Shown: positions 9,097 to 20,483, numbered from the stretch's first letter. The stretch is DNA of 64,000 nt from Bradyrhizobium sp. AZCC 2176 (GCF_036924645.1 NZ_JAZHRX010000001.1:3038001-3102000); one strand, 5' to 3'. Made by a program: numbers and translations. Notes: a model not told the origin generated them from the letters alone.

Positions 9097-11310
9097 ATGT
9101 CGACGAAGAAGCGAAGAACATCAGGGAAGCCCAAGCGGGCGGCGATCGTCCGCTTTCGCGGTCGGCCGGTAAAATCCGGACCCAGGCCTCCCGCCAAACG
9201 CCGGCGCAGCCCGCCCACTGCGGCCGGCGAGATCGCACGCAAGCGCGCCGAGGTCGACGCTGCGCTTGCGGAGGCGCGCAAATCGCATGAGCGCTTGCGG
9301 GAGGCGATCGACATCCTGCCGCAGGGCGTCGTGTTTCTCGATGCCGAAGGCCGCTACATTCTCTGGAACAAGAAATATGCCGAGATGTACAGCCGCAGCT
9401 CGGACCTGTTCAGGCCGGGCGTGCGGCTGGAGGATACGATCCGCGTCGGCGTCGCGCGCGGCGACTACCCGGAATCAATCGGCCGCGAGGAAGAATGGAT
9501 CGCCGCGCGGCTCAAGAAGATGTACCAGCAGCCGGGCGCGCGGCATGAGCAGACGCTGGCCGACGGCCGCGTTATCCTGATCGATGAACGCCTGACCGAG
9601 GATGGCGGGATCATCGGCCTGCGCGTCGATATCACCGAACTGAAGCAGCGCGAGGCTTCGTTCCGGCTACTGTTCGACAGCAATCCGGTTCCGATGATCG
9701 TCTGTGCGTTGGGTGACGAACGGATTCTCGCCGTCAACGACGCTGCGATCCGGCACTACGGTTACAGCCGCGGCGAATTCGAGAAGCTGACGATCCGCAG
9801 CCTGCAGGCCTTCGACGCCGAACTGCCATGGACCGGCGACGAGCGCGCGGCGCGCACCTGGAAGCACGTCAGGGCCGACGGCACGCTGATCGATCTGGCG
9901 ATCTATTCGCGCCAGCTCGTTTACGGCGATCGGCCTGCGGCCCTGCTGGCGCTGATGGACACCACCGAACGCAAGCGCGCCGAGGCGCGGCTGACGTTCA
10001 TGGCCCAGCACGACGGCCTGACCGGACTGCCGAACCGCAATCTGCTGCGTCAGCAGATGGACGACATCCTGCTGCGTACACGCCGCAGCGCCGAGCAGGT
10101 GGCGGTGCTCGTGCTCGGCCTCGATCATTTCAAGGCGATCAACGATACGCTCGGCCATGGCATCGGCGACAAGCTGCTGCGCAGTATCGGCAAGCGATTG
10201 CGATCGATCCTGCGCGATGACGATGCGCTGGCCCGGCTCAACTCCGACGAATACGCAATCGTCCAGAGCGGGGTGACGCGCCCTGAGGATGCGGCGTTCC
10301 TGGCGAGGCGCCTGCTCGACGCCATCGGCGATCCCTATCTTCTGGACGGGCACTCCGTCGTGATCGGCGCCAGCATCGGCATTGCGATGTCGCCCGGCGA
10401 CGGCGACGAATCCGAGAAGCTGTTGAAGAACGCCGATCTCGCATTGTCGCGCGCCAAGAATGATGCTCGCGGCACGTTCTCGTTCTTCGAGTTTGGAATG
10501 GACGCGCGCGCCCAGACCCGGCGCAAGATCGAAACCGACTTGCGCGAGGCCGTCCAGGGCGATGCGCTGCGGCCCTATTACCAGCCGCTGGTCGATCTTT
10601 CGAGCGGGCGCATCACCGGCTTCGAGGCGCTGGTGCGTTGGCCGCATCCCGAGCGCGGCATGATCTCGCCGGCGGAATTCATCCCGGTTGCGGAGGAAAC
10701 CGGACTGATCAACGCCATCGGCGGCCTGATGCTGCGCCGCGCCTGCACGGATGCGGCGCAATGGCCCGACGACGTTCGCGTCGCGGTTAATCTGTCACCG
10801 CTGCAGTTCCGCCTCGGCAATCTGCTGTCGCTGGTCGTGGATACGCTGCAGCAGTCCGGCCTGCCGGCGAAGCGCCTGGAACTCGAGATCACCGAGACGC
10901 TGCTGCTGGAAAAGAGTAGCGAGGTGCTGGCGACCCTGCATGCGCTGCGCGCGCTTGGCGTGCGCATCTCGATGGACGATTTCGGTACCGGCTATTCCAG
11001 CCTGAGCTACCTGCGCAGCTTTCCATTCGACAAGATCAAGATCGACCAGTCCTTTGTGCGGGACCTCGCTGCCAATCACGACGCGCAGGCGATCGTGCGT
11101 TCGATCATCAGCCTCGGCAAGGGCTTGGGCGTCACCATCACGGCCGAAGGCGTCGAGACCGAGGCCGAAGTGAGCTGCCTGCGCAACGAGGGCTGCCACG
11201 AGGGGCAGGGTTTCCTGTTCAGCCGCGCGCGGCCCAACGCGGAGATCGTGAGCCTGTTGAAAACGCAGGGCAACTGGAGCGCGCCGGCAGGCGCGGCGCT
11301 GGTGGCTTGA
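9097..11310 (+). CDS. PAS-PAS-GGDEF-EAL protein; degenerate GGDEF, intact EAL
   Basis: Cyclic di-GMP turnover protein, about 737 residues, no membrane segment. Basic N-terminal tail, a PAS-like domain (ILPQGVVFLDAEGRYILWNK), a second PAS (LFDSNPVPMIVCALGDERIL), then GGDEF and EAL. The GGDEF signature reads NSDEY at 382-386, so the cyclase site has lost both glycines; the RxxD inhibitory-site motif is kept (R373-D376, five residues before). EAL is well preserved: EALVRW (E510), ELEITE, DDFGTGYSS, KIDQSFV, TAEGVET. The likely activity is c-di-GMP hydrolysis with the GGDEF domain as a sensor. ATG at 9097 follows GGGGTAGG; the frame opens earlier with a TTG at 8830. Confidence 0.9.
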   Translation: MSTKKRRTSGKPKRAAIVRFRGRPVKSGPRPPAKRRRSPPTAAGEIARKRAEVDAALAEARKSHERLREAIDILPQGVVFLDAEGRYILWNKKYAEMYSRSSDLFRPGVRLEDTIRVGVARGDYPESIGREEEWIAARLKKMYQQPGARHEQTLADGRVILIDERLTEDGGIIGLRVDITELKQREASFRLLFDSNPVPMIVCALGDERILAVNDAAIRHYGYSRGEFEKLTIRSLQAFDAELPWTGDERAARTWKHVRADGTLIDLAIYSRQLVYGDRPAALLALMDTTERKRAEARLTFMAQHDGLTGLPNRNLLRQQMDDILLRTRRSAEQVAVLVLGLDHFKAINDTLGHGIGDKLLRSIGKRLRSILRDDDALARLNSDEYAIVQSGVTRPEDAAFLARRLLDAIGDPYLLDGHSVVIGASIGIAMSPGDGDESEKLLKNADLALSRAKNDARGTFSFFEFGMDARAQTRRKIETDLREAVQGDALRPYYQPLVDLSSGRITGFEALVRWPHPERGMISPAEFIPVAEETGLINAIGGLMLRRACTDAAQWPDDVRVAVNLSPLQFRLGNLLSLVVDTLQQSGLPAKRLELEITETLLLEKSSEVLATLHALRALGVRISMDDFGTGYSSLSYLRSFPFDKIKIDQSFVRDLAANHDAQAIVRSIISLGKGLGVTITAEGVETEAEVSCLRNEGCHEGQGFLFSRARPNAEIVSLLKTQGNWSAPAGAALVA

Positions 11311-11365
11311 GGATCGTCATCCCGGAATGACGCTTCCGAACGCCGCACGAGCTGGGACGGCCGCT

Positions 11366-12538
11366 TCACCGCATCGTCGGCGGCGTATCGAGATTGCCCG
11401 ACAGGATCGCCTTGCCGGCATCTTCATAGTGAGCGTCGCGGCCCTGGATCTGCTGTGCGATCGCGTGCATGTCGCGAAAGCGGCGCTCGAACTTGTTGGC
11501 GTTGAACACGGCGGTCGCGCCGGCCATGTGATAGGCGGTGTCGACCACGGCCGCCGACTGGTGGATGGTCCAGGTGGTGGCGATGCGAAGCGCGATGCGA
11601 TGCGCCTCCGTGGTGGCCTCGCCGCGCAACAGATCCTGCCAGACTTCGGCTGCGGTCGCGTAGAGATAGGCGCGCGCGGCGCGCAGGCTTGCCTCGGTGC
11701 GGCCGATCTGTCCCTGCACGGCATTGTTGTCGCGCATCGCCTTCAGCGCCTGCGGCGTCTTGGCGCGGGCAAGGTCGATTGCCGCATCGAGCGTGGCGCG
11801 GGCGACGCCGAGCGAGGTTGCCGCAAAGCCCATGCCGAACACCATGTTGGTGGAAAGCTTGTACAGCGGCCCGTTTTCGCGCCGGGCCTGGGGCTCGTCG
11901 CGAAGCGCGGCAAATTTCTCGGATATGAAGAGGTCGTCGACCGAATAGGAATCGGTGCCGGTGCCGCGCAGCCCGATCACGTCCCAGACGTCGTACATGG
12001 TCGCGCTGCTCACCGGAAACAGGATGGTCCGGATCTCCGGCGAACCATCCGGCTTGCGCCGCGGCGTGCCATCGGCCTCGACGACGCGGACATGGGCGCC
12101 CAGCCAGCTCGCCTGCCGCGAGCCGGAGGCAAAATCCCAGCGCGCGCTGACCTTGTAGCCGCCCGGAACTGCCTGCACTTCATGATTGATCGCGCCCCAG
12201 GCCAGGATGCCGGGCGCGACATTGAAGATCTCGTTGGCGGCATCGGGATCAAGATAGGCTGCGGTCATGGCGCAGACGCTGCACTGGCCGAGGCACCACG
12301 CGGTCGAGGCGTCTGCCTTGGCGACTTCCTCCTGCATCTGCATGAACGCTTCCAGCGAAGCCTCGATGCCGCCAAAACTCTTCGGCAGCAGTGCGCGGTA
12401 GAGCCCGTTCTCGATCAAAGCCTGTGTCACCGCTGATGTCAGCCGCCGCGTCCGCTCGATCTCGTCGGCGTCGCGCATGATCAGGGGAGCAAGCGCGCGT
12501 GCACGCTCGACGAGGTCGAGGCCGGGATGCCTGTTCAT
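11366..12538 (-). CDS. Acyl-CoA dehydrogenase-fold flavoprotein (group D monooxygenase-like)
   Basis: About 390 residues. FADH2/FMNH2-using oxygenases of the HsaA/DszC type share this fold. Seen: LLPKSFGGIEASLEAFM in the N-terminal helical domain, SARWDFASGSRQASWLGAH in the beta domain, GLRGTGTDSYSVDDLF, and the C-terminal RRFRDMHAIAQQIQGRDAHY block. The usual catalytic Glu of true acyl-CoA dehydrogenases is not evident, which is why an oxygenase role is preferred. Start ATG 12538 with GAGGA at 5 bases. No reductase partner is nearby. A true acyl-CoA dehydrogenase remains possible. Confidence 0.78.
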   Translation of the reverse strand: MNRHPGLDLVERARALAPLIMRDADEIERTRRLTSAVTQALIENGLYRALLPKSFGGIEASLEAFMQMQEEVAKADASTAWCLGQCSVCAMTAAYLDPDAANEIFNVAPGILAWGAINHEVQAVPGGYKVSARWDFASGSRQASWLGAHVRVVEADGTPRRKPDGSPEIRTILFPVSSATMYDVWDVIGLRGTGTDSYSVDDLFISEKFAALRDEPQARRENGPLYKLSTNMVFGMGFAATSLGVARATLDAAIDLARAKTPQALKAMRDNNAVQGQIGRTEASLRAARAYLYATAAEVWQDLLRGEATTEAHRIALRIATTWTIHQSAAVVDTAYHMAGATAVFNANKFERRFRDMHAIAQQIQGRDAHYEDAGKAILSGNLDTPPTMR

Positions 12539-12707
12539 GCGCTTCCTCGCATTCGTGAATTTTCTGCAGCGCAATCGTGATGGTGGCCCATCCGCCGCCG
12601 CCGATCAAGGCGCCGCGCCGTCAATCGCGCAGGAAATAGTTGTTGCAACCATAGGTGCGCTGGGCTGCGCAATGAGTTATCCTCAGGGCACGGCAGGGGA
12701 GATGCGA

Positions 12708-13622
12708 ATGAAGGATATCAGCCTTTTTGAGCCTGATGACCTCAAGAATATCCCGACCTTTCGGGCGGCCTATTCGGATCGCACGGCGTTACTGATGGCC
12801 AAGCTGGCTTTTCGCGCCTACAACGATTTTGACGGCAGCGAGGCGGCGTTCAAGACGTTCAAAACGGATTTGTGCGCGCTGGGATTTATCGAATGCAGCG
12901 GCCTGGTCGACACCGATGTCGGCACGGCAGGCTATATCGTCGAAGCCAGCGATATCATCGTCGTCGTATTCCGCGGAACCCAGGACGAGTTGGACTGGAG
13001 GACGAATGTGAACGCGCGGCTCGTTGCCCTGCAGGGCGGCACGCGTGTTCATACAGGTTTTTTCCAGGCGTACTGGCCTGTCCGCGACGCCATGTTTGAA
13101 TTCATCAGGCGGGCCATCGCAGCGAAGCCGCGTCCGATCTATGTCACGGGGCATTCGCTCGGAGGCGCCCTTGCGCTGATGGCTACGGCAGAACTGGCCA
13201 ATGACGACGATGCGACGGTGCGCGATTGTGTTGCGGCGTGCTACACTTTTGGCTGTCCGCGCGCTGGCGACGCCTCCTTCGACATGTACGTCAAGGCTCC
13301 GCTGTACCGGATCACCAACGGCGTCGACCTCGTGCCGGCGATCCCTCCGGCCATCCTTGGCTATCGTCATGTCGGCGACATCAGGTATTTCGGGAAGTCT
13401 GGCGTCGCCCCCGTGCGCCGGTCGCCGAACTGGCTGCAGAAGATCTGGCGCACGATCTGGGGTCTGGTTGCGCTGGTCAGAACCGGAAAATTCCAGAACA
13501 TCGCCGACCACAGCATGACGGTCTATGTCGGAAAGCTGGACGCCTGGGCAAAGGACAATCTCAAGCAGACGCAAGACAGGCGCGCCGTGACGGCCGACCC
13601 GGCGATCGCATCGAAGGCATAG
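12708..13622 (+). CDS. Class 3 lipase family protein
   Basis: Alpha/beta hydrolase of the fungal-type lipase 3 family, about 304 residues, no signal peptide seen. The nucleophile elbow is GHSLGG (YVTGHSLGGALALMATAEL), preceded by VVVFRGTQDELDWRTNV, the oxyanion-side block of the family. Catalytic Asp is likely in NGVDLVPAIPP and His in GYRHVG or ADHSM. ATG at 12708 is preceded by GGGGAG at 6 bases; ATGs at 12702 and 12672 are alternatives. Convergent with the MFS gene. Substrate unknown. Confidence 0.82.
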   Translation: MKDISLFEPDDLKNIPTFRAAYSDRTALLMAKLAFRAYNDFDGSEAAFKTFKTDLCALGFIECSGLVDTDVGTAGYIVEASDIIVVVFRGTQDELDWRTNVNARLVALQGGTRVHTGFFQAYWPVRDAMFEFIRRAIAAKPRPIYVTGHSLGGALALMATAELANDDDATVRDCVAACYTFGCPRAGDASFDMYVKAPLYRITNGVDLVPAIPPAILGYRHVGDIRYFGKSGVAPVRRSPNWLQKIWRTIWGLVALVRTGKFQNIADHSMTVYVGKLDAWAKDNLKQTQDRRAVTADPAIASKA

Positions 13623-13649
13623 GCAGCGGCTGTCGGCTTCGCCGTGGGC

Positions 13650-14885
13650 CTACGCCGTCGCCCGACCCAGATCGAGCGACGGTTGTGACGGCCGTCTGGC
13701 CGACGGGAAGCTCAGCGCCACGGCGACCGCAGCCATGCCGATCGCAAAGGAGCCGACATAGAGCCAGCGATAGCCGTGGAACGTGTCGAATACCCATCCG
13801 CCGGCCAACGGCCCCAGCGCCATGCCGAGGCTGGCGAAGGCGGAGACGGCGCCGAACATGCTGCCCATGATGCGCACGCCGAAATATTCACGCACCAGCA
13901 CGGCGTAGAGCGGCATCACGCCGCCATAGGCGAGGCCGAACACCACCGACAGGGCGTAGAACTCGCCGAGCTGACCGACCGCGAGAAAGGTGGCGATCGA
14001 CAGGGCCTGCACGAAGAGGCCGCCGACCAGAACGTGCTTGGCGCCGAAGCGATCGGCCAGCACGCCGAGCAGCAGCCGGCCGCCGAGCCCGGAAAATCCG
14101 GCAAGGCTGTAGACCGTGACGGCGGTCAAAGGCGCGATGCCGCAGATCATGGCGTAGCTCACCAAGTGGAAGATCGGCCCGGAATGCGCCGCACAGCAGG
14201 CGAAATGCGCACCTGCCAGGACGATGAATTGCGGCGTCCGCAGCGCTTGCGCGACGGTCCATTGCCCATCAGGCGCATCGGTTCCGTTCGCGGCCGCAGG
14301 TGTTGAGGGCGCTGGCGGCTGTCGCACCAGCAGAGAGGCCGGAATCAACAGCGACAATGCGACGATGCCGATCGCCAGCATCGCCGTGCGCCAGTCATAG
14401 GTCGTGATCAGCCAGCTTGCGAACGGGGCGACCGTCAGCGGCGAAACGCCCATGCCGGCCGACACCAGCGCAACCGCTAGGCTGCGGTGGTGTTCGATCC
14501 AGGCGCTCGCTGCCGCAACCATCGGCGCGTAGAAACTGCCGGCCGAAATCCCAATCAGGACGCCGAACGATAACTGGAACTGCCACAGGCTGGTGGCCTG
14601 GCTCGCCCCGATCAGTCCGGCGCCGAGCAGCAGTGTACCCAACAGCACCACGATCCGGGTGCCAAACCGGTCGGACAGCGCGCCCCAGAAGAACGCCGCC
14701 AGCCCCATCGCGAGAAAGTCGATCGTGGCCGCCGCCGAGACGCCGCTGCGCGACCAGCCCATCGCCTCCGAAATCGGCTGCAGGAACACGGCCAGCGACA
14801 ACATCGAGCCGAACGCCACGCAGGTCATCAGCCCGCCTACAGCGACCACGACCCAGCCGTAGGAAGATCCGGAGGACTTGCTCAT
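13650..14885 (-). CDS. MFS transporter, oxalate/formate or monocarboxylate-like
   Basis: 411 residues with about twelve hydrophobic segments in two halves separated by a polar loop (PPAPSTPAAANGTDAPDG). The MFS loop motif appears as GALSDRFGTR after TM2 and GVLADRFGAK in the second half. Overall resemblance to the OFA/monocarboxylate group of the major facilitator superfamily. Inner membrane; substrate unknown. Single gene, convergent with the lipase. Confidence 0.82.
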   Translation of the reverse strand: MSKSSGSSYGWVVVAVGGLMTCVAFGSMLSLAVFLQPISEAMGWSRSGVSAAATIDFLAMGLAAFFWGALSDRFGTRIVVLLGTLLLGAGLIGASQATSLWQFQLSFGVLIGISAGSFYAPMVAAASAWIEHHRSLAVALVSAGMGVSPLTVAPFASWLITTYDWRTAMLAIGIVALSLLIPASLLVRQPPAPSTPAAANGTDAPDGQWTVAQALRTPQFIVLAGAHFACCAAHSGPIFHLVSYAMICGIAPLTAVTVYSLAGFSGLGGRLLLGVLADRFGAKHVLVGGLFVQALSIATFLAVGQLGEFYALSVVFGLAYGGVMPLYAVLVREYFGVRIMGSMFGAVSAFASLGMALGPLAGGWVFDTFHGYRWLYVGSFAIGMAAVAVALSFPSARRPSQPSLDLGRATA

Positions 14886-15080
14886 GCGTTTCCCCGCGCG
14901 TGTGCTGTTGGTTGTATGCGCGGGATGATGGTGGCCTATTCGCCGCCAGCGCGCAATGTTGTCGAAAGCAACTCTCTCATTCCGAGATCATAGTGCTTTG
15001 CATTGGCCTTTGCGATTACGGCGGGCCGACTTGCCGATCGGAGTGGCGCGTCCAAATATGTGTCGGCGTCAATGCAGATG

Positions 15081-15203
15081 TGTAGGGTGGCGAAGCGACG
15101 TGTCCGCCGAAGCTCGAAGAGCGAAGGCCGAAGCGTGCCCACCATCGAGGTCACACCTGTGTGGATGGTTGGCATGGCGCTAAGCGCCGTTGCCCACCCT
15201 ACA
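15081..15203. repeat. Palindromic intergenic repeat, family A copy 1
   Basis: Begins TGTAGGGTGGC and ends GCCCACCCTACA, so the ends are inverted repeats, with GCGTGCCCACC and a GGTTGGC counterpart inside. Same design as 28038-28126. It fills most of the second half of the 351-base gap between the MFS gene and lepA. The rest of that gap (14886-15080) shows no gene. Confidence 0.8.
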
Positions 15204-15236
15204 AATTCAAGCCTTGAGCGTGTCGTGAAGCGCGCG

Positions 15237-17048
<1,812 letters not shown>

Positions 17049-17163
17049 GGGGCGCGGGATAGCATTCACATCCCCGTGCGGCAACCATCTTGCTGTATTT
17101 CAAGGGGGTTTCTTCACGCCAAGCTGATTCCACTCTGGCCCAAAACACGCTACGGAATTGGCC

Positions 17164-18762
17164 ATGTCGACTGCATCCATTTTGCCCACGGCCGCGCGCG
17201 GCAAGCGTTTTCGCTCCATTCGGCGGCTGGCGGCGTGGCTGGCCTCATGCGCCGGTGATCCCAGAACCGGCCTGTTGCTGGTGACCGGCTTTGCCGCGGT
17301 CCATGCCGTGCTGTGGACGCTGATTCTGGTCAATCTGAAGACCGGGCAGGACGTTCATATGGACGTCGCGGAAGCTTACGCCTGGGGACAGAAGTTCCTG
17401 CTTGGCTATGGCAAGCACCCGCCGCTGTCCGGATGGGTCGCCGGCGTCTGGTTCATGTTCTTTCCGGTCACGGACTGGGCAACCTATGCGCTGGCGATGG
17501 CGACGCTGGCTTGCGGCCTCGTGATCTGCTGGCTGGTGGCGCTGCGCGTGGTCGATCGCCGGCGCGCGTTCTTCGTCGTGGTGATGCTCGCGCTCTATCC
17601 GATCTTCAACTTCAAGGGCTTCAAGTACAACCCGGACCTGCTGCAGCTCGTCACGCTGCCGCTCGTCGTGCTGGCCTATCTCGATGCGTTCGAGAAGCGC
17701 AGCAGCAAATCCGGGGTGTGGCTTGGGCTCGCCGGTGCGCTGGCGTTGATGACCAAATACTGGGTGCTGACCATGATCGGCGCCGTCGGCCTTGCCGCAT
17801 TGATCCATCCCGCCCGCCTGCAGTTCCTCCGTTCGCCGGCGCCATGGGTCGCGATTGCCACGCTGGTGGTGGCGATGCTGCCGCATCTGATGTGGCTGAA
17901 GCAGGTCGACTTCGTCCCGCTTACCTATGCGGGCGATACGTATTCGCTCACTGACCGTGCGATGATCGACGATCTCGCGCTGGGTTATGTCTTGCATAAT
18001 CTCGCATTGCTGGCCGTGCCGGTGGTGCTCGGCGCGATCGCGCTTGTCTGGCGGCCGTTCCGCCTGACGCCGTTTCCGGCCTTGGCGCGCGGCGCCAATT
18101 CCGGCGTGAACATGTCGCAGGCGCTGAATGTCTGGATCATCCAGGCGGTGGTGGCGATCGGGCCGCCGCTCGGCGCCTTGGTATTCCACGTCTACATCAA
18201 GACCGACTGGGGCATCCCGCTGTTCTTCCTGACGCCGCTCGCACTGATCGCGATCCCGGCGTTGCGGGTCCGGAAAGTCGCGCTGTTGAACCTGACGGTG
18301 ACCTGGCTGGTGATCTCGCTCATCGTGCTGGCGGCATCGCCCAAGATCGTCGCCTATGAACTGAGCGAAAAGCGCACCGCAGGTGCGACCTACCGGGCGC
18401 GGTCCGAACTCGCCCGCGGACTGACGGAAGCCTGGCACACGCGGTTTTATTCGCGCTGGCCGGTGGTCGCGGCCTATATGGATACCGGCCAGCCCATGAC
18501 CTTCTATAGCCCCGATCATCCGGCGCCGCTGACGCCGAACGAGCCATGGTCGTCGGGCCTGACTTCGCTCGAGGAGGCGAAGCGATCGGGCTTCATCGGC
18601 ATCTGTGAACCCGGCCACTGGAAATTCGAAGAATGCGAGGCGTGGATGAAAACCCATGCCGCCGATGCCGAGCGCATGGTGATGACCACGCGGCGGTTCT
18701 TTTTAGGTATGCCCGGCCCCGCGACGGCCTGGAACATCTTCATCGTGCCGCCGGCCAAATAA
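17164..18762 (+). CDS. Membrane glycosyltransferase, family 39 (PMT/ArnT-like)
   Basis: 532 residues with roughly ten or more hydrophobic segments. HMDVAEAYAWGQ in the first periplasmic loop carries the acidic residues typical of GT39/ArnT enzymes, followed by YGKHPPLSGW. It then runs through membrane helices to a soluble C-terminal domain. Such enzymes move sugars from polyprenyl-phosphate donors to lipids, glycans or proteins at the periplasmic face; the acceptor here is unknown. ATG at 17164; a TTG two codons earlier is possible. The SDR follows 35 bases downstream, possibly in one transcript. Confidence 0.82.
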   Translation: MSTASILPTAARGKRFRSIRRLAAWLASCAGDPRTGLLLVTGFAAVHAVLWTLILVNLKTGQDVHMDVAEAYAWGQKFLLGYGKHPPLSGWVAGVWFMFFPVTDWATYALAMATLACGLVICWLVALRVVDRRRAFFVVVMLALYPIFNFKGFKYNPDLLQLVTLPLVVLAYLDAFEKRSSKSGVWLGLAGALALMTKYWVLTMIGAVGLAALIHPARLQFLRSPAPWVAIATLVVAMLPHLMWLKQVDFVPLTYAGDTYSLTDRAMIDDLALGYVLHNLALLAVPVVLGAIALVWRPFRLTPFPALARGANSGVNMSQALNVWIIQAVVAIGPPLGALVFHVYIKTDWGIPLFFLTPLALIAIPALRVRKVALLNLTVTWLVISLIVLAASPKIVAYELSEKRTAGATYRARSELARGLTEAWHTRFYSRWPVVAAYMDTGQPMTFYSPDHPAPLTPNEPWSSGLTSLEEAKRSGFIGICEPGHWKFEECEAWMKTHAADAERMVMTTRRFFLGMPGPATAWNIFIVPPAK

Positions 18763-18797
18763 AAGCGGCTAACCAAGAAAATCGAAGGGGGTAACGC

Positions 18798-19595
18798 ATG
18801 GATCTCGACCTGACGGACAAGACGGCGCTCGTCACCGGTTCGACACGCGGCATCGGGCTCGCTACCGCCATTGGGCTAGCGCAAATGGGCGCGGCGGTGA
18901 TCATCAATGGGCGCGACAAGGCGGCGGTCGGCGAGGCCGTGGCAAAAGTTCAAGCGGCCGCGCCATTGGCCGAGGTGCATGCCGCAGTGTTCGATCTCGG
19001 CCATGCGGCGGGCTGCGCCGCGCTGGTGAAGCAATTCCCTGACGTCGACATCCTCGTCAACAATCTCGGCATCTATGAGCCGAAAGGCTTCTTCGAGATC
19101 GAGGATGCCGATTGGACCAGGATGTTCGAGGTCAACGTCATGAGCGGGGTGCGGCTAACCCGACATTATTTGAAGCGGATGCTCGACAACAAGGACTGGG
19201 GTCGCGTCGTGTTCGTCTCCAGCGAATCCGGCGTCTACATCCCGAAGGAGATGGTGCACTACGGCTTCTCCAAGTCGGCGCAGCTCGTCATCGCGCGCGG
19301 CGCGGCCGAGACCACCAAGGCCACCAACGTGACGGTCAATTCGGTGATGCCCGGTCCGACCTGGGTCGAGATGGCGCCGGTTCGTCTCGCCGCGCGCGCC
19401 GAGGCGGCTGGAACCAGCGTCGACGATCTGGTCCAGCGCACCTTCACCGAACGCCGGCCGGCGTCGCTGCTGCAGCGCTACGCCCAGCCGGAAGAGGTCG
19501 CCAACCTGATCTGCTACGTCTGCTCAAAGGCCTCCAGCGCCACCAACGGCGCCGCACTCCGTGTCGACGGCGGAATTGTCACTAATCCGTTTTGA
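18798..19595 (+). CDS. Short-chain dehydrogenase/reductase (SDR)
   Basis: NAD(P)-dependent oxidoreductase, 265 residues. TGSTRGIG is the nucleotide loop, NNLG replaces the usual NNAG, and the catalytic set is Ser in SSESGVYIP and YGFSK (Tyr-x-x-x-Lys). The C-terminus ALRVDGGIVTNPF is typical of classical SDRs. GGGGG ribosome site before the ATG at 18798. Substrate unknown. Follows the GT39-like gene and converges with ptsH across a repeat. Confidence 0.88.
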   Translation: MDLDLTDKTALVTGSTRGIGLATAIGLAQMGAAVIINGRDKAAVGEAVAKVQAAAPLAEVHAAVFDLGHAAGCAALVKQFPDVDILVNNLGIYEPKGFFEIEDADWTRMFEVNVMSGVRLTRHYLKRMLDNKDWGRVVFVSSESGVYIPKEMVHYGFSKSAQLVIARGAAETTKATNVTVNSVMPGPTWVEMAPVRLAARAEAAGTSVDDLVQRTFTERRPASLLQRYAQPEEVANLICYVCSKASSATNGAALRVDGGIVTNPF

Positions 19596-19616
19596 TAGGT
19601 TTGGGATGGCTCTGGT

Positions 19617-19750
19617 TTACCTCTCGCCGCTTGCGGGGAGAGATCGGATCACTCTTGTGATCCGGGTGCTACAGGTCCATCAACTCGCACCAGCTTCGCG
19701 GCGAGAGCCCTCATCCCCAACCCTCTCTCCGCGAGAGCGGGCGAGGGGCC
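19617..19750. repeat. Palindromic intergenic repeat, family D copy 1
   Basis: Inverted-repeat ends: TACCTCTCGCCGCTTGCGGG on the left, CTCTCTCCGCGAGAGCGGGC on the right, with an internal GATC-rich hairpin (GGATCACTCTTGTGATCC). A clearly related copy lies at 59276-59415. It separates the convergent SDR and ptsH genes and could act as a bidirectional transcript end. Confidence 0.8.
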
Positions 19751-19758
19751 GATAGAAC

Positions 19759-20085
19759 TCACACGCCTTCTTCGTTGAACTTGTCGGCGACCAGCGCGGC
19801 GATTGCATCCACCGCTTGCTGGGCCTCGGGGCCGATCGCGGAGACCACGACCGAGGTTCCTGGTCCCGCCGCCAGCATCATCAACCCCATGATAGAAGTT
19901 CCGCCGACGGTTTCACTGCCGCGCGTCACCCAGACTTCGGCATTGAAGCGTTCGACCATCTGGACGAATTTGGCCGATGCCCGCGCGTGCAGGCCGCGCT
20001 TATTGATAATGAGAAGTTCCCGCGAAATAGCGCCCGCAGGCACGTTCGGCCCGAGTTCCTTGTCGGGCGCGGCGTCGTCGCTCAT
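19759..20085 (-). CDS. ptsH: HPr phosphocarrier protein
   Basis: Small phosphocarrier, 108 residues with about 20 extra residues at the N-terminus. Active-site His is H33 in NKRGLHARASA; the regulatory Ser, target of HprK, is S64 in GGTSIMGLMML. The ATG overlaps the EIIA stop by four bases (ATGA), so this start is preferred over the longer open frame. No sugar permease is present, so HPr here is regulatory in the alphaproteobacterial PTS rather than a sugar-uptake carrier. Confidence 0.96.
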   Translation of the reverse strand: MSDDAAPDKELGPNVPAGAISRELLIINKRGLHARASAKFVQMVERFNAEVWVTRGSETVGGTSIMGLMMLAAGPGTSVVVSAIGPEAQQAVDAIAALVADKFNEEGV

Positions 20086-20483
20086 TTGCCGGCGAGCACG
20101 CGGCTGGCGATGGTGACGTATTTGCGGCCGGCCTCCTGGGCCATGGCGATGGCATCGGGAAGCGAGCGCTCTTCGCGCACCTTGGCAAGCTTGACCAGCA
20201 TGGGAAGATTGATGCCTGCGAGCACTTCCACCTTGGGGCGGCTCATGCAGGAAATCGCGAGGTTGGAAGGCGTGCCGCCGAACATGTCGGTGAGGATGGC
20301 GACACCATCGCCGCTGTCGACGCGATTCACCGCTTCGATGATATCGCTTCGACACAGATCGGAGTCGTCTTCGGCTCCAATCGTGATGGCTTCAATTTGT
20401 TTTTGCGGACCCATGACATGTTCGAGCGCCGCCTTGAACTCGTCGGCAAGGCGCCCATGGGTCACAAGCACTAGACCAATCAT
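20082..20483 (-). CDS. PTS EIIA component, mannose family
   Basis: 133 residues. Accepts phosphate from HPr at H9 in LVLVTHGRLADEF; GVAILTDMFGGTPSNLA is the second hallmark of the mannose-type EIIA fold. GAGGAG at 6 bases before the ATG at 20483. It stands without EIIB, C or D, so it is the regulatory EIIA known in this alphaproteobacterial cluster. Overlaps ptsH by 4 bases; hprK lies 132 bases upstream on the same strand. Confidence 0.95.
   Translation of the reverse strand: MIGLVLVTHGRLADEFKAALEHVMGPQKQIEAITIGAEDDSDLCRSDIIEAVNRVDSGDGVAILTDMFGGTPSNLAISCMSRPKVEVLAGINLPMLVKLAKVREERSLPDAIAMAQEAGRKYVTIASRVLAGK

Noticed and set aside
11327..12436. A 369-codon plus-strand frame opposite the flavoprotein
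   Set aside because: The minus strand carries clear family motifs; the plus frame has none.
17245..18657. A 470-codon minus-strand frame opposite the GT39-like gene
   Set aside because: Very Arg/Gln/His-rich mirror frame; the plus strand has the membrane-protein pattern.
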